A DNA stretch of 47,148 nt from an uncultured Solobacterium sp. Lineage in GTDB: Bacteria; Bacillota_I; Bacilli_A; Erysipelotrichales; Erysipelotrichaceae. The translations under genes and the position numbers were made by a program. The notes under the pieces are model-generated. The model did not search any database. It saw only the letters and a list, made by a program, of their open reading frames with translations, and was not told where the DNA came from. The DNA lies in NCBI GenBank assembly GCA_938039295.1, contig CALHUY010000015.1, forward strand, positions 1-47,148, given 5' to 3'. Of this stretch, positions 31,781 to 39,913 are shown piece after piece; the stretch's first letter is position 1; each line of letters begins with the position of its first letter.

Positions 31781-32268
31781 GGCAAATGTGCTAATACGAA
31801 TGCGACTATCCTATTGATTACCAGTGCTATGCCCCATCCAGCTACTATGGATATGGTTACAGCAGAGGTTAAAATGAAAGCTGACAAAAACACGATCCAC
31901 AGATGTTTTGATATATTTTTCTTGGCTTCTTTGGAAGATTTTATGTGTTCTAGTTCCTCTATCTTTTTATCCAGAGATTTTACCTGGTCTTGCTTATCCT
32001 GGATGAGCTTGTCCAGGTCTTTTTTCTTCTTATCATGTTCTGATATAAATTCATTTAAAGCCTCTTCATAGGCTCTTTTTTTACTGTCTAATAATGCGGT
32101 ATAAGTCTTATACGTTCTGCTATCCAACTCTTTTAGTGTATTGGTGATGTATTCTAGGCTATCTAGGTCTATCTTATTTAGCTTTTCATTGGAACGTTTT
32201 ACAGCTTCTGCAGAAGCTTTTATGTTTTGTGATGCCCAATCTATCTTCTCGTTTTGAATTTTTAGGTT
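31720..32268 (-). pseudogene. 5'-truncated coiled-coil membrane protein
   Basis: Minus strand. An open frame of about 182 codons runs from a stop at 32271-32269 to 31720, but the first 47 codons (NLKIQNEKIDWASQNIKASA...) contain no ATG, GTG or TTG start. Only a TTG at 32127 without a ribosome-binding site is available. The protein is a long Lys/Asp/Glu coiled coil (KKRAYEEALNEF, DKQDQVKSLDKKIEELE) ending in two membrane helices. I conclude that the gene has lost its 5' end. The intact version may belong to a mobilisable element; no family is recognised. Confidence 0.65.
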
Positions 32269-32499
32269 TTATTTTATAGAAAAAACAAAAATGTATATTT
32301 AGGGTATTCAATATATCTTAAATACACATATAATATGTAAAAAGGAAAATGTTCAAATAGGCTATAGTCTATTTGTACATAACATGGTGGAAATGATTTT
32401 TACTAATTTTATTTGCTTGAAGGACAAACCAAAACAAAAAAGGAATTGATGTAATTATTGGAATTTGGTATATTAACCTTCTTGAAAGGATGATGTTGT

Positions 32500-32961
32500 A
32501 TGGAGAGAAAAACAGAAATTGAATTAACAAATATGTGTCTTGTATATAATGACGATGCGGTTTTGGTTCAGGAAAAGGCAGGTACAAAATATAGGGGGGG
32601 CTTGGTATTTCCGGGCGGTCATGTTGAAGAAGGAGAATCTTTAAGGGATTCGATGATAAGGGAAATCAAGGAAGAGACAGGTCTCACAATTTCAGACTTG
32701 CAACCATGTGGTTTTAAGGATTGGATCCAGGAAGATGGAACAAGATATATTGTAATACTGTATAAAACCAATAAGTATGAAGGAGAAATAAAGTCTTCAG
32801 AAGAAGGAAAAGTGTTCTGGCTTGATAGGAAGGATATACCTACGGCAAATTTGATATGGCATATGAGAGAATTGTTGGAGATATTTGAAACAGATGAGTT
32901 TAGTGAGTTTTTCTTCCGAGTGGGAGTTGACTCAAAGCTGGATAGAAATAATTTGATTTAG
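32500..32961 (+). CDS. NUDIX hydrolase
   Basis: 153 residues, ATG 32500 after GAAAGGAT. The Nudix box GHVEEGESLRDSMIREIKEE (then TGL) at about 40-62 has all catalytic Glu residues. The start LTNMCLVYNDDAVLVQ and PGGH resemble 8-oxo-dGTP diphosphatase/YvcI-type members that hydrolyse nucleoside diphosphate derivatives. First gene of a five-gene cargo operon: the ASCH-like gene follows after 45 nt. Its role in that operon is not clear; it could supply or clear a nucleotide used or damaged by the pathway, or be a passenger. Confidence 0.92.
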   Translation: MERKTEIELTNMCLVYNDDAVLVQEKAGTKYRGGLVFPGGHVEEGESLRDSMIREIKEETGLTISDLQPCGFKDWIQEDGTRYIVILYKTNKYEGEIKSSEEGKVFWLDRKDIPTANLIWHMRELLEIFETDEFSEFFFRVGVDSKLDRNNLI

Positions 32962-33006
32962 TTGTTGTAGTATGTATAATTGTGTAAAATTATTTGGAGA
33001 TAAGGT

Positions 33007-33348
33007 ATGAATCTAATAGATATTCTTAAAAAGAACAATAAAATTATTTTGAGTTTAAGTGAAGAATACTTTGTTAAAATGCAAAAAAAGGAAAAGAAAT
33101 ATGAGTATAGAAAACGATTTTTAAATCAAAAATCATATGCTTTCATATACATCTCTAAGACAAAAAAAGAAATTGCAGGAATTGTTGAATTTGGGGTACC
33201 AAAGTGTGATTCAAGTGAAAATATTGCTAAATTTGCAAGTCAAATTGGTGATAGTACGTATGATAATATTATTTCATATTTAGGTGAAAATAAAAAAGGA
33301 TATGCTATTCCAATTAATAAAGTATATCTATTTGACTCAGCGATGTAA
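33007..33348 (+). CDS. ASCH/PUA-like domain protein
   Basis: 113 residues, ATG 33007 after GGAGATAAGGT. The pattern EEYFVKMQKKEKKYEYRKRF (start of strand plus Lys-Glu-Tyr-Arg), AFIYISKTKKEIAGIVEFG and C-terminal GYAIPINKVYLFD matches ASCH domains, which have a PUA-like fold and probably bind RNA or nucleotides. The downstream radical SAM gene overlaps its 3' end by 47 nt, so translation is coupled. Function in the operon unknown. Confidence 0.65.
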   Translation: MNLIDILKKNNKIILSLSEEYFVKMQKKEKKYEYRKRFLNQKSYAFIYISKTKKEIAGIVEFGVPKCDSSENIAKFASQIGDSTYDNIISYLGENKKGYAIPINKVYLFDSAM

Positions 33349-34237
33349 TTTGAATTGTTACTATTGTTATAACCAAAAGAATTTAAATAATAAAAAGCCA
33401 GAGCTATCAACTGATGAATGGAAATATGTAGTCAAACAATTGGATATGGCCGGTATCCAGGAAATAGTTTTGACAGGTGGCGAGGCTACTTTACGTGGTG
33501 ATATTAAGGATATTTTAGATAGTATTCCAAAAAATGTTAAAGTAACCTTACTTACAAACGGGACAATGATTAATAAAATAATGAGTATTATAGACTATGT
33601 GGATAAGATAATCATCAGTTTAGATTCTTTAGATGATACATTGAACGAACTGAATCGAAAATTATCAAAAAATTTTAATGTTTATAGTAATATTTTAAAT
33701 ATCCCATTATCCAAGCGAAATAAAATATATATCAGAAGTGTGATAACTAAAAACAATATTGATCAATTAGCGTACATTAAGCAAAAATTATCTCTACAAA
33801 AATTTAATCACATTACATGTGTTTATCTGCCAAATAGTAAGTCAGAAATTAGTGAATTTATTCCTTACCCTCATGATGATAGTGTTTCAAATTTGATGGA
33901 AATAAAAATCTGTGGAGCATGTAAATCTGAGATTGCAATCGATTCAAATGGTGATGTTTATCCATGTCAGATGCTATTAAAGAAAGAATTTTTAATTACA
34001 AACATAAAAAAGGATAGTTGGCAAGATGATTTAAAAAGAAGTAAAGTATATGCTTTGTTTAATCAAAATGTTTTAAAAATTGATGAATGCAAGGATTGTG
34101 TATATAAATTCATCTGTGGCAATGGATGCAAAGCGCTTTGCAAAAATTTATATGGAAAAATAAATAGGAAAAATTATTTTATGTGCGATTACTTTAAGGA
34201 AGAAGCAAGGTCGTATATAAAGGGATTATTCTTATGA
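33302..34237 (+). CDS. radical SAM/SPASM peptide-modifying enzyme
   Basis: About 312 residues. The start is uncertain: ATG 33302 is used here, GTG 33284 is the alternative, and both lie inside the ASCH gene. The cluster motif CNLNCYYC (about 14-21) binds the SAM [4Fe-4S] cluster, and LTGGEATLRGD follows as the GGE motif. The C terminus is a SPASM region: CGACKSEIAIDSNGDVYPCQ, then CKDCVYKFICGNGCKALC and a final Cys, enough Cys for two auxiliary clusters. SPASM enzymes of this size modify ribosomal peptides, as in subtilosin, epipeptide and related pathways. The next gene overlaps by ATGA. Very AT-rich codon use sets it apart from the conjugation core. Confidence 0.9.
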   Translation: MLFQLIKYIYLTQRCNLNCYYCYNQKNLNNKKPELSTDEWKYVVKQLDMAGIQEIVLTGGEATLRGDIKDILDSIPKNVKVTLLTNGTMINKIMSIIDYVDKIIISLDSLDDTLNELNRKLSKNFNVYSNILNIPLSKRNKIYIRSVITKNNIDQLAYIKQKLSLQKFNHITCVYLPNSKSEISEFIPYPHDDSVSNLMEIKICGACKSEIAIDSNGDVYPCQMLLKKEFLITNIKKDSWQDDLKRSKVYALFNQNVLKIDECKDCVYKFICGNGCKALCKNLYGKINRKNYFMCDYFKEEARSYIKGLFL

Positions 34238-35169
34238 AAAATAATAATATGATTCTTTATGATACATTTATTGAATTACTGGGAGAGATAGTAAATGGTA
34301 ATCCGGAAATGCTTACGATAGATTCAATAAATTTTTTTCTTAATAATCTGAATTCTGATTTTATAATTTCCAGTAAAAATGAATCACTAATCTTAGATTT
34401 TATTGGGATATGGTACAAAGAAATATATACTAATTTATACTATGTAATTAGAAATACATCAGATTTTAAAAGCATACGTATAGGAGATTTGATTATCTCT
34501 CCAAAAAAGTATAAAAAAAATGAAATTAATAAAGAAAATAATATAGTTTCTGAAAAATTAAAAATTATGAGATTGCGAAACGAAAAGTATGAATTTATTT
34601 ACGAGGATATAAGAGTAGTACTAAATAGTACTTTAGAAAAGAAAACTAAAATTAGAAATTATATAAGGATACCTGATTTCAAAGATGCGGAAAGAATGAA
34701 TAATCTTATAATAGATAATAATGAGCCTATTGTAATCGATATTAGAAGTAATCGTGGGGGCAAATTGACGGATATGTTTAATATTTATGAAAAAATAAAT
34801 AGGGGTAGTAAAGTTTATGCCGAAAGGCATAATAATTATATTAATATAGTTTCTACAAAAGGTAATCTCAAAAACAGAATATATGTATTGATTAGTAGAT
34901 TTACTATTAGTTCTGCAGAGATTTTTGCTAATTTATTGAAAGATAGCGAAGGGGCGGTATTGGTTGGAGAAAAAACATTTGGAAAAAATTATATTACTAA
35001 AAGTACAAAATATTTTGATCTAAATATTATGTATCCAAACAGTAAATACTTGGTATTTAATAAAGATATTTTAGATACAAAACCAGACCTGAAAATACCT
35101 CATATAAATGAACTGAATATCTGCGACATTGTTAAGAAAATAAAAGATAATTATGGAGGGAATTTATGA
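34234..35169 (+). CDS. S41-type serine peptidase, probably cytoplasmic
   Basis: 311 residues, ATG 34234 overlapping the radical SAM gene by 4 nt. The C-terminal half is an S41 (C-terminal processing or tricorn-core) domain: PIVIDIRSNRGGKLTDMF, then SRFTISSAEIFANLL with the catalytic Ser and VGEKTFGKNY with the catalytic Lys 25 residues later, the spacing seen in CtpA. There is no signal peptide, PDZ domain or membrane helix, unlike secreted CtpA relatives, so it should act in the cytoplasm. Between a peptide-modifying enzyme and an exporter it is a good candidate for leader-peptide removal. Confidence 0.85.
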   Translation: MKNNNMILYDTFIELLGEIVNGNPEMLTIDSINFFLNNLNSDFIISSKNESLILDFIGIWYKEIYTNLYYVIRNTSDFKSIRIGDLIISPKKYKKNEINKENNIVSEKLKIMRLRNEKYEFIYEDIRVVLNSTLEKKTKIRNYIRIPDFKDAERMNNLIIDNNEPIVIDIRSNRGGKLTDMFNIYEKINRGSKVYAERHNNYINIVSTKGNLKNRIYVLISRFTISSAEIFANLLKDSEGAVLVGEKTFGKNYITKSTKYFDLNIMYPNSKYLVFNKDILDTKPDLKIPHINELNICDIVKKIKDNYGGNL

Positions 35170-36746
35170 AATTGAAAAATGTATTTCGGCTAATTAAGGA
35201 TAATGGTAGATATGTTGGTGTAATTACAATTCTTGTTATTATTCAAGCTTTGTTAGCATTCGTACTACCAATTACAGTTTCGAAGGTAATTGATGGCGAT
35301 TTAGAAATCAAAAAATATCTGATTATTTTTGTGATTATCGTTGTTACACTGCTAATTAATCTACTAATTATTCAAATTAAGAAAAGTGCGATTATAAAAT
35401 ATAAGCAGAATATCAACATGGAAATTTTCAATGAATTAACAATGGTAGTATGTCAAAAATACAATGAAAAAGGTGCTGCATACTATATTGAGAGAATTGG
35501 TACAGCAGTATATCAGTTTGCTGATTTTATCCTTACGACAATTCCAAGTTATATTAAAACAATCTTAACGATTATTCTGTGCTTGGTATTGATTGGTAAA
35601 GATAGTTTGTTATTAATTGGAATACTGGGATTGTTGCTAGTAATTCAGTATTACGGCTATAAGGTTTTAAATATTCAGCTTTCTAAGAAAAGTAAGAGAC
35701 TTCAAGATGTGTGTGCTTCACGCTTTGCGGATAATATTTCTATTTTTAATAACGTTGAATTTATTAAACAATTTGGTGGTTCGAGCAAAATACAAAGTAT
35801 TCTAAATCAAAATGTACATGATATTCATCGTGAAACAACAGATATCAATACATATGCAGGAAATTTCTGTTATGTTTTAAATAGTATCATCGCAAATCTT
35901 CAGTATGTCATGTACTTGGTATTAGCAATCTTACTTGCAAATAATAGTATAGATATGTCAATGTTCCTGTTTGATATTATGATTATTGTTATCTGTTTTG
36001 AGGCATTTAATGATTTGGTGTCATTAAATGTAAATATGAAAGATGTGAATGCTTCTTTTGAATTCTTGACAAATGATATCGAAAATAATTTAGAGAGAAT
36101 GGGTGGAGATGAAATTGATCATATTAGAAACATTGAATTCAAAGGAACGACAATTAAATACAAAAAGAATATCTTAATCCAAAATATAAACATGACATTT
36201 AACCAAGGAGATATTGTATTTATTTCTGGAGAAACTGGAACTGGAAAATCAAGCTTTGTAAAATCATTAATGGGTTTTGTGGATGCGGACAATATTTTCT
36301 TCAATGGTATTGAACAAAAGAAAATTCTCTTATCTTCACTGCGAAAGAGAGTGGCATATATATCACAAATGAATTCCATTTTTAATGGCACGGTAAAAGA
36401 TAATATTGAATTAAATGGTGATGCAAATCAAGAGTACGAAAAAATGTTATTTTTTGATAAATTTGTCGGCAAAGAAAATCTAAAGCTCACGTCTGATGGA
36501 ACAAATCTATCTGGTGGTGACAAGCAGAAAATTGTATTAGGAAGATTGATTTCTAATTGCAAAGATGTGGATGTTATCATCTTGGATGAAGTAACAAGTT
36601 CGATGGACACTGATACAGAGACAAAGGCTTTTGATGAAATCCTACCATTACTTAAAAATAAGATAGTATTAATTATTTCACACAATAAAAATCTTCAACG
36701 CTATGCAAATAGAATTATAAACTTGAAAGATAAGACTATTATGTAA
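35166..36746 (+). CDS. ABC exporter with fused membrane and ATPase domains
   Basis: 526 residues, ATG 35166 overlapping the peptidase gene by ATGA. Residues 1-300 hold about six membrane helices (VGVITILVIIQALLAFVLP, YLIIFVIIVVTLLINLLII, IKTILTIILCLVLIG, SLLLIGILGLLLVIQYYG, NLQYVMYLVLAILL, MFLFDIMIIVICF). The ATPase domain has Walker A GETGTGKSS (about 357), signature LSGGDKQK (about 444) and Walker B VIILDEVTS (about 472). It has no N-terminal C39 peptidase domain, which agrees with a separate protease (the S41 gene). It probably exports the mature product and is the last gene of the operon. Confidence 0.92.
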   Translation: MKLKNVFRLIKDNGRYVGVITILVIIQALLAFVLPITVSKVIDGDLEIKKYLIIFVIIVVTLLINLLIIQIKKSAIIKYKQNINMEIFNELTMVVCQKYNEKGAAYYIERIGTAVYQFADFILTTIPSYIKTILTIILCLVLIGKDSLLLIGILGLLLVIQYYGYKVLNIQLSKKSKRLQDVCASRFADNISIFNNVEFIKQFGGSSKIQSILNQNVHDIHRETTDINTYAGNFCYVLNSIIANLQYVMYLVLAILLANNSIDMSMFLFDIMIIVICFEAFNDLVSLNVNMKDVNASFEFLTNDIENNLERMGGDEIDHIRNIEFKGTTIKYKKNILIQNINMTFNQGDIVFISGETGTGKSSFVKSLMGFVDADNIFFNGIEQKKILLSSLRKRVAYISQMNSIFNGTVKDNIELNGDANQEYEKMLFFDKFVGKENLKLTSDGTNLSGGDKQKIVLGRLISNCKDVDVIILDEVTSSMDTDTETKAFDEILPLLKNKIVLIISHNKNLQRYANRIINLKDKTIM

Positions 36747-36870
36747 GTGGATAATATTATTGTACATTTTGATATGATTGATAATAATATCCATTAAAGA
36801 AGAACTAGAGAAAATATAGAAGTAAATGGAATAAAAGCATTTTTAACTTCATAAAAATTGAATATTTACA

Positions 36871-36897
36871 AAAAGAGGAAAGTTATTCCTCTTTTTT
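36871..36897 (+). terminator. intrinsic terminator of the NUDIX-to-ABC operon
   Basis: AAAAGAGGAA pairs with TTCCTCTTTT around a 5-nt loop, with six T at the end. Confidence 0.9.
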
Positions 36898-36952
36898 CGT
36901 TCGTTGAAAATTTGTTGGACAGAGAACAAAAATGATAGGGAGAAAATACTAT

Positions 36953-37438
36953 ATGAGAATATTTTATGAAAGAGTTTCTACAGAGCATCAATCACTTGCA
37001 CGACAAGACGAGTTACTCAAAAAATTAAATATTGAAAAAGTCTATGCTGATAAGGCAACAGGGAAGCATATGGATAGACCACAACTTAAAGCTATGCTGG
37101 AGTTTGCTAGAGAAGGAGATACGATTGTAGTTGAGTCCTTCTCTAGGTTAAGTAGAACAACAAAGGATTTACTTAATTTAGTGGAAAGTATGCATGCAAA
37201 GGGAATTGCATTTGAATCACAGAAGGAAAAGATTGATACAAGTACAGCTTCAGGGAAATTATTTCTAACAATCATTGCAGCATTAAATGAGTTTGAAAGA
37301 GAAGTATTATTGGAACGGCAAGCTGAAGGAATTGCCGTTGCTAAACGAAATGGTAAGTATAAAGGTAGGGTGCATGCAAGCATAGATAAATTTTTGTTTG
37401 TGGAACTCTATAAGGAATATAAAAATTTGGTGGTGTGA
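36953..37438 (+). pseudogene. serine resolvase, N-terminal part (gene split)
   Basis: 161 codons from ATG 36953 (AGGGAG upstream). A small serine recombinase with catalytic Ser in YERVSTEHQ (about residue 10), DKATGKHMDRPQL, VVESFSRLSRTTKDLL and DTSTASGKL. It stops at KEYKNLVV just where the helix-turn-helix DNA-binding domain should begin. The missing part is present 960 bp downstream (38400-38498). The truncated protein keeps the catalytic domain but has no DNA-binding domain, so it should not recombine specific sites. Confidence 0.88.
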
Positions 37439-37441
37439 AGC

Positions 37442-37492
37442 ATGAAATATATAAGACGAGCGACGATTGATGATTTAGTGAGAATAGCATAG
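37442..37492 (+). pseudogene. N-terminal scrap of a GNAT acetyltransferase (putative)
   Basis: A frame of 16 codons, MKYIRRATIDDLVRIA then TAG. The pattern matches the common start of GNAT N-acetyltransferases (IRRATxxDLxxIA), but nothing follows in any frame. It lies at the left boundary of the insertion that splits the resolvase. Confidence 0.45.
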
Positions 37493-37619
37493 AAAATTAC
37501 TGTAAGAAAACAGGGAACTAATATAGGTCAAGAAGCGCGATGTAGGGCTGTAAAACTAAGCAAAAATATGATATAAAAGTATTGAGTGAAATAAATTGGA
37601 ACTTTTTGTGGAGGTAGCA

Positions 37620-38048
37620 ATGAATAAGATTACTTGTATTTGCTTAGGTGTTAGAGATATGGAAAGGTCAATAAATTTTTACAGAAATGGTTTAGGATAT
37701 AAGACTGATTGCAAAGAAAATAATCCGCCAGTATGTTTTTTCGATACTCCGGGAACAAAATTTGAACTATTTCCTTTGGAACAATTAGCAAAAGATATTG
37801 ATGAAAATAATCCGCCACATGGAAATGGGTTTTCTGGAATTACATTAGCATATAATGTTGAACACAAAGAAGATGTTGATAGTGTAATTGAATTAGTACG
37901 AAATGTTGGTGGAAAAATTGTAAAAGAACCGCAAGATACTTTTTGGGGTGGATATCACGCATATTTTTCTGATTTAGATGGATATTATTGGGAAGTTGTA
38001 TGGGGTTCAAATTTCAAGTTTGACGAAAATGGACTATTGAAATTTTAG
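37620..38048 (+). CDS. VOC-family (glyoxalase/bleomycin-resistance fold) protein
   Basis: 142 residues from ATG 37620 with GGAGG 5 nt upstream; the longer frame from 37596 lacks a site. Two beta-alpha-beta-beta-beta units: ITCICLGVRDMERSINFYRNGLGY and a second unit ending in YHAYFSDLDGYYWEVVW, with candidate metal ligands in KFELF and WEVV. VOC proteins detoxify small molecules or bind antibiotics; the substrate is not evident. It lies inside the segment inserted in the resolvase, 21 nt before the TfoX-like gene. Confidence 0.88.
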   Translation: MNKITCICLGVRDMERSINFYRNGLGYKTDCKENNPPVCFFDTPGTKFELFPLEQLAKDIDENNPPHGNGFSGITLAYNVEHKEDVDSVIELVRNVGGKIVKEPQDTFWGGYHAYFSDLDGYYWEVVWGSNFKFDENGLLKF

Positions 38049-38069
38049 TAATTTAGGGGAGATATAAAA

Positions 38070-38390
38070 ATGGCTTCAAGTAAAGAATATTTAGACTTTA
38101 TTTTAGAACAAGTATCTGAATTAGATAATGTTAGTTATAAAGCCATGATGGGAGAATTTATTATCTATTACAAAGGAAAAATTATTGGCGGAATATATGA
38201 TGATAGATTACTTGTTAAACCTGTGCAGTCTGCGATAAATTATATGCCAAATGCAGTGTATGAGTTGCCGTATGATGGAGCAAAGGAAATGCTATTGGTA
38301 GATGAGGTTGATAATAAAGAGTTTCTAATTGGCTTGTTTGATGCTATGTATGATGATTTGCCTGTACCAAAACCAAAGAAAAAGAAATAA
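38070..38390 (+). CDS. TfoX N-terminal domain protein
   Basis: 106 residues, ATG 38070 after GGGGAG. It matches the TfoX N-domain pattern: FILEQVSELDNVSYKAMMGEFIIYYKGKIIGGIYDDRLLVKPV, with the usual tail of PKPKKKK. Stand-alone TfoX-N proteins are common in Bacillota, and their function is not well defined. Paired with the VOC gene, it forms the intact cargo of the insertion. Confidence 0.88.
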   Translation: MASSKEYLDFILEQVSELDNVSYKAMMGEFIIYYKGKIIGGIYDDRLLVKPVQSAINYMPNAVYELPYDGAKEMLLVDEVDNKEFLIGLFDAMYDDLPVPKPKKKK

Positions 38391-38399
38391 TCAAATTAG

Positions 38400-38498
38400 A
38401 AAAGAAACATTACTCAGAAATACATGTGCAAGAGATTAGGATTAAGTAGATATACACTATATAAAGAAATTAAAAAATATGAATTAAATAATCTATAA
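38400..38498 (+). pseudogene. serine resolvase, C-terminal helix-turn-helix part (gene split)
   Basis: The frame reads KRNITQKYMCKRLGLSRYTL, then YKEIKKYELNNL and stop. This is the classic resolvase helix-turn-helix (ITQKxMxKRLGLSRxTLYKEI) that the gene ending at 37438 lacks. Joined at KEYK/RNITQK it restores a normal resolvase of about 190 residues. Short matching AAAA runs occur at both junctions. Confidence 0.85.
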
Positions 38499-38511
38499 AT
38501 ATATAACTAAG

Positions 38512-38549
38512 ATACCAGTATACGAATGTTGAATATTGGTATTTTTTCT
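38512..38549 (+). terminator. intrinsic terminator
   Basis: ATACCAGTAT pairs with ATATTGGTAT (one G-T pair), followed by TTTTT. It follows the original resolvase end and precedes the large recombinase. Confidence 0.75.
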
Positions 38550-38608
38550 TTATTTAATTGTTATGTGCTTGATGCCGGCACACAAAAATAACAAGGAGAT
38601 AGTTAAGT

Positions 38609-39913
38609 ATGAAAAAAATAATTGGATATGTTCGTGAATCAACGCAGCTGCAGGTAATTAATGGATACAATCTTGGAGAACAGAAACGAAAGATTGAACT
38701 TTACTGTGAATACAAATATGAGAAGAATAGTTATACATTAGAAGTTAAAGAAGAGCGTGGTGTATCAGCAAAGAACTTAAAAAGACCACAGATGAATTCA
38801 ATCATTCAATTAATTAAATCAAAAGAGTTTGATACATTAATCATTCATAATCTAGATCGTCTAACTAGAAGTGTAAAAGATTTAGCTTATTTAATAGAAA
38901 TACTAGAAAAAAATCATATAGAACTGATCAGTATTACAGAGAACATTGATACAAGTACACCTTCAGGAAGAATGTTTATTATGATTATAGGTGTTATATC
39001 GCAATGGGAAGAAGACAGCATATCTTGGAGAACAAAAAGAGGATTAGAAGAGGCTGCAAGAAGAGGTTTTTATTGCAAAGGGAAAGTCCCTCTAGGATAC
39101 AAAAGGAACCCAGATGATAAACATTATTTGATTATTGATGATGAAACTGCAGAAGTTATCAAAAATATATTTGATTGCATCGTAAATAAAGGTATGAATG
39201 TATGGAATGTAACATCAGAGTATAGAAGAAATAAAGTATTAAATAGAAAATGGCAGAAAAATGATATTTATAAAATAGTAAGAAATTTAGTATATAGTGG
39301 CACTCTGGTGTTTGGTGGAAATAACTATGATGATGTTATACCTCAGATTGTTGATAAAGAGACACAGTTAGAAGCAATTAGATTAACAAATTTGAAATCA
39401 AGAAGCAGAAGATATAAATATCTATTCAAGGGAGAAGTTACATGTAAGAGTTGTAAGCATACATTAGTTTGTGATTGTAGTTCAAGGAAGAAAAAGCATA
39501 CAAAGCATAGGGAGATATATAAGTATTATGTATGCAGTGAATGTAAGAAACGAATCAGCGAAGAGATAATAAGGGATAGCGTTAAGGGACAATTAAAGAA
39601 ATATTTAATTGATAAGCAAATTAAATTAGAACAGAAAAAGTCTTACTCTAAGCTAAAGGAAATTGATGAAGAAATGAATATAGTTCTTGATATGGTTATA
39701 AGTAATGGAAGAGACGAAGTGTTGCTTACGAGATACAACGAACTTGCAGAGAAAAGAAGGGAAATATCTGAGATAAAATATAGATGCCAGGATGAAAATT
39801 TGGATGAAGAAGAACTTACAACTTATGTTAGAAAATACATTCAACAAATTATTGTGGATTTTGAAGAAATGAGTGTTAATACTATATTCAGAGGAAGCAA
39901 GGGAAAAAGATAG
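38609..39913 (+). CDS. large serine recombinase (element integrase)
   Basis: 434 residues, ATG 38609 after AAGGAG. The resolvase-type catalytic domain has Ser in GYVRESTQLQ (about residue 11), RGVSAKNLKRPQ and NLDRLTRSVKDL. A Recombinase domain (about 165-280, GFYCKGKVPLGYKRNPDD) follows, then a zinc ribbon (CKSCKHTLVC...CSEC) and a coiled coil (about 335-400). It is shorter than phage integrases of the phiC31 type but similar to TnpX/TndX-like and SCCmec-type enzymes. It probably integrates and excises the element, with its recombination site close downstream. Confidence 0.92.
   Translation: MKKIIGYVRESTQLQVINGYNLGEQKRKIELYCEYKYEKNSYTLEVKEERGVSAKNLKRPQMNSIIQLIKSKEFDTLIIHNLDRLTRSVKDLAYLIEILEKNHIELISITENIDTSTPSGRMFIMIIGVISQWEEDSISWRTKRGLEEAARRGFYCKGKVPLGYKRNPDDKHYLIIDDETAEVIKNIFDCIVNKGMNVWNVTSEYRRNKVLNRKWQKNDIYKIVRNLVYSGTLVFGGNNYDDVIPQIVDKETQLEAIRLTNLKSRSRRYKYLFKGEVTCKSCKHTLVCDCSSRKKKHTKHREIYKYYVCSECKKRISEEIIRDSVKGQLKKYLIDKQIKLEQKKSYSKLKEIDEEMNIVLDMVISNGRDEVLLTRYNELAEKRREISEIKYRCQDENLDEEELTTYVRKYIQQIIVDFEEMSVNTIFRGSKGKR

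Noticed and set aside
31730..32071. 113-codon plus-strand frame opposite the truncated membrane gene
   Set aside because: The minus-strand coiled-coil and membrane helices account for the composition, and no ribosome-binding site precedes the plus-strand frame.
34755..34771. gggggcaaattgacgg in the S41 gene as a palindrome copy
   Set aside because: Only one half matches, and the bases encode the conserved RGGKLT motif, so the likeness is chance.
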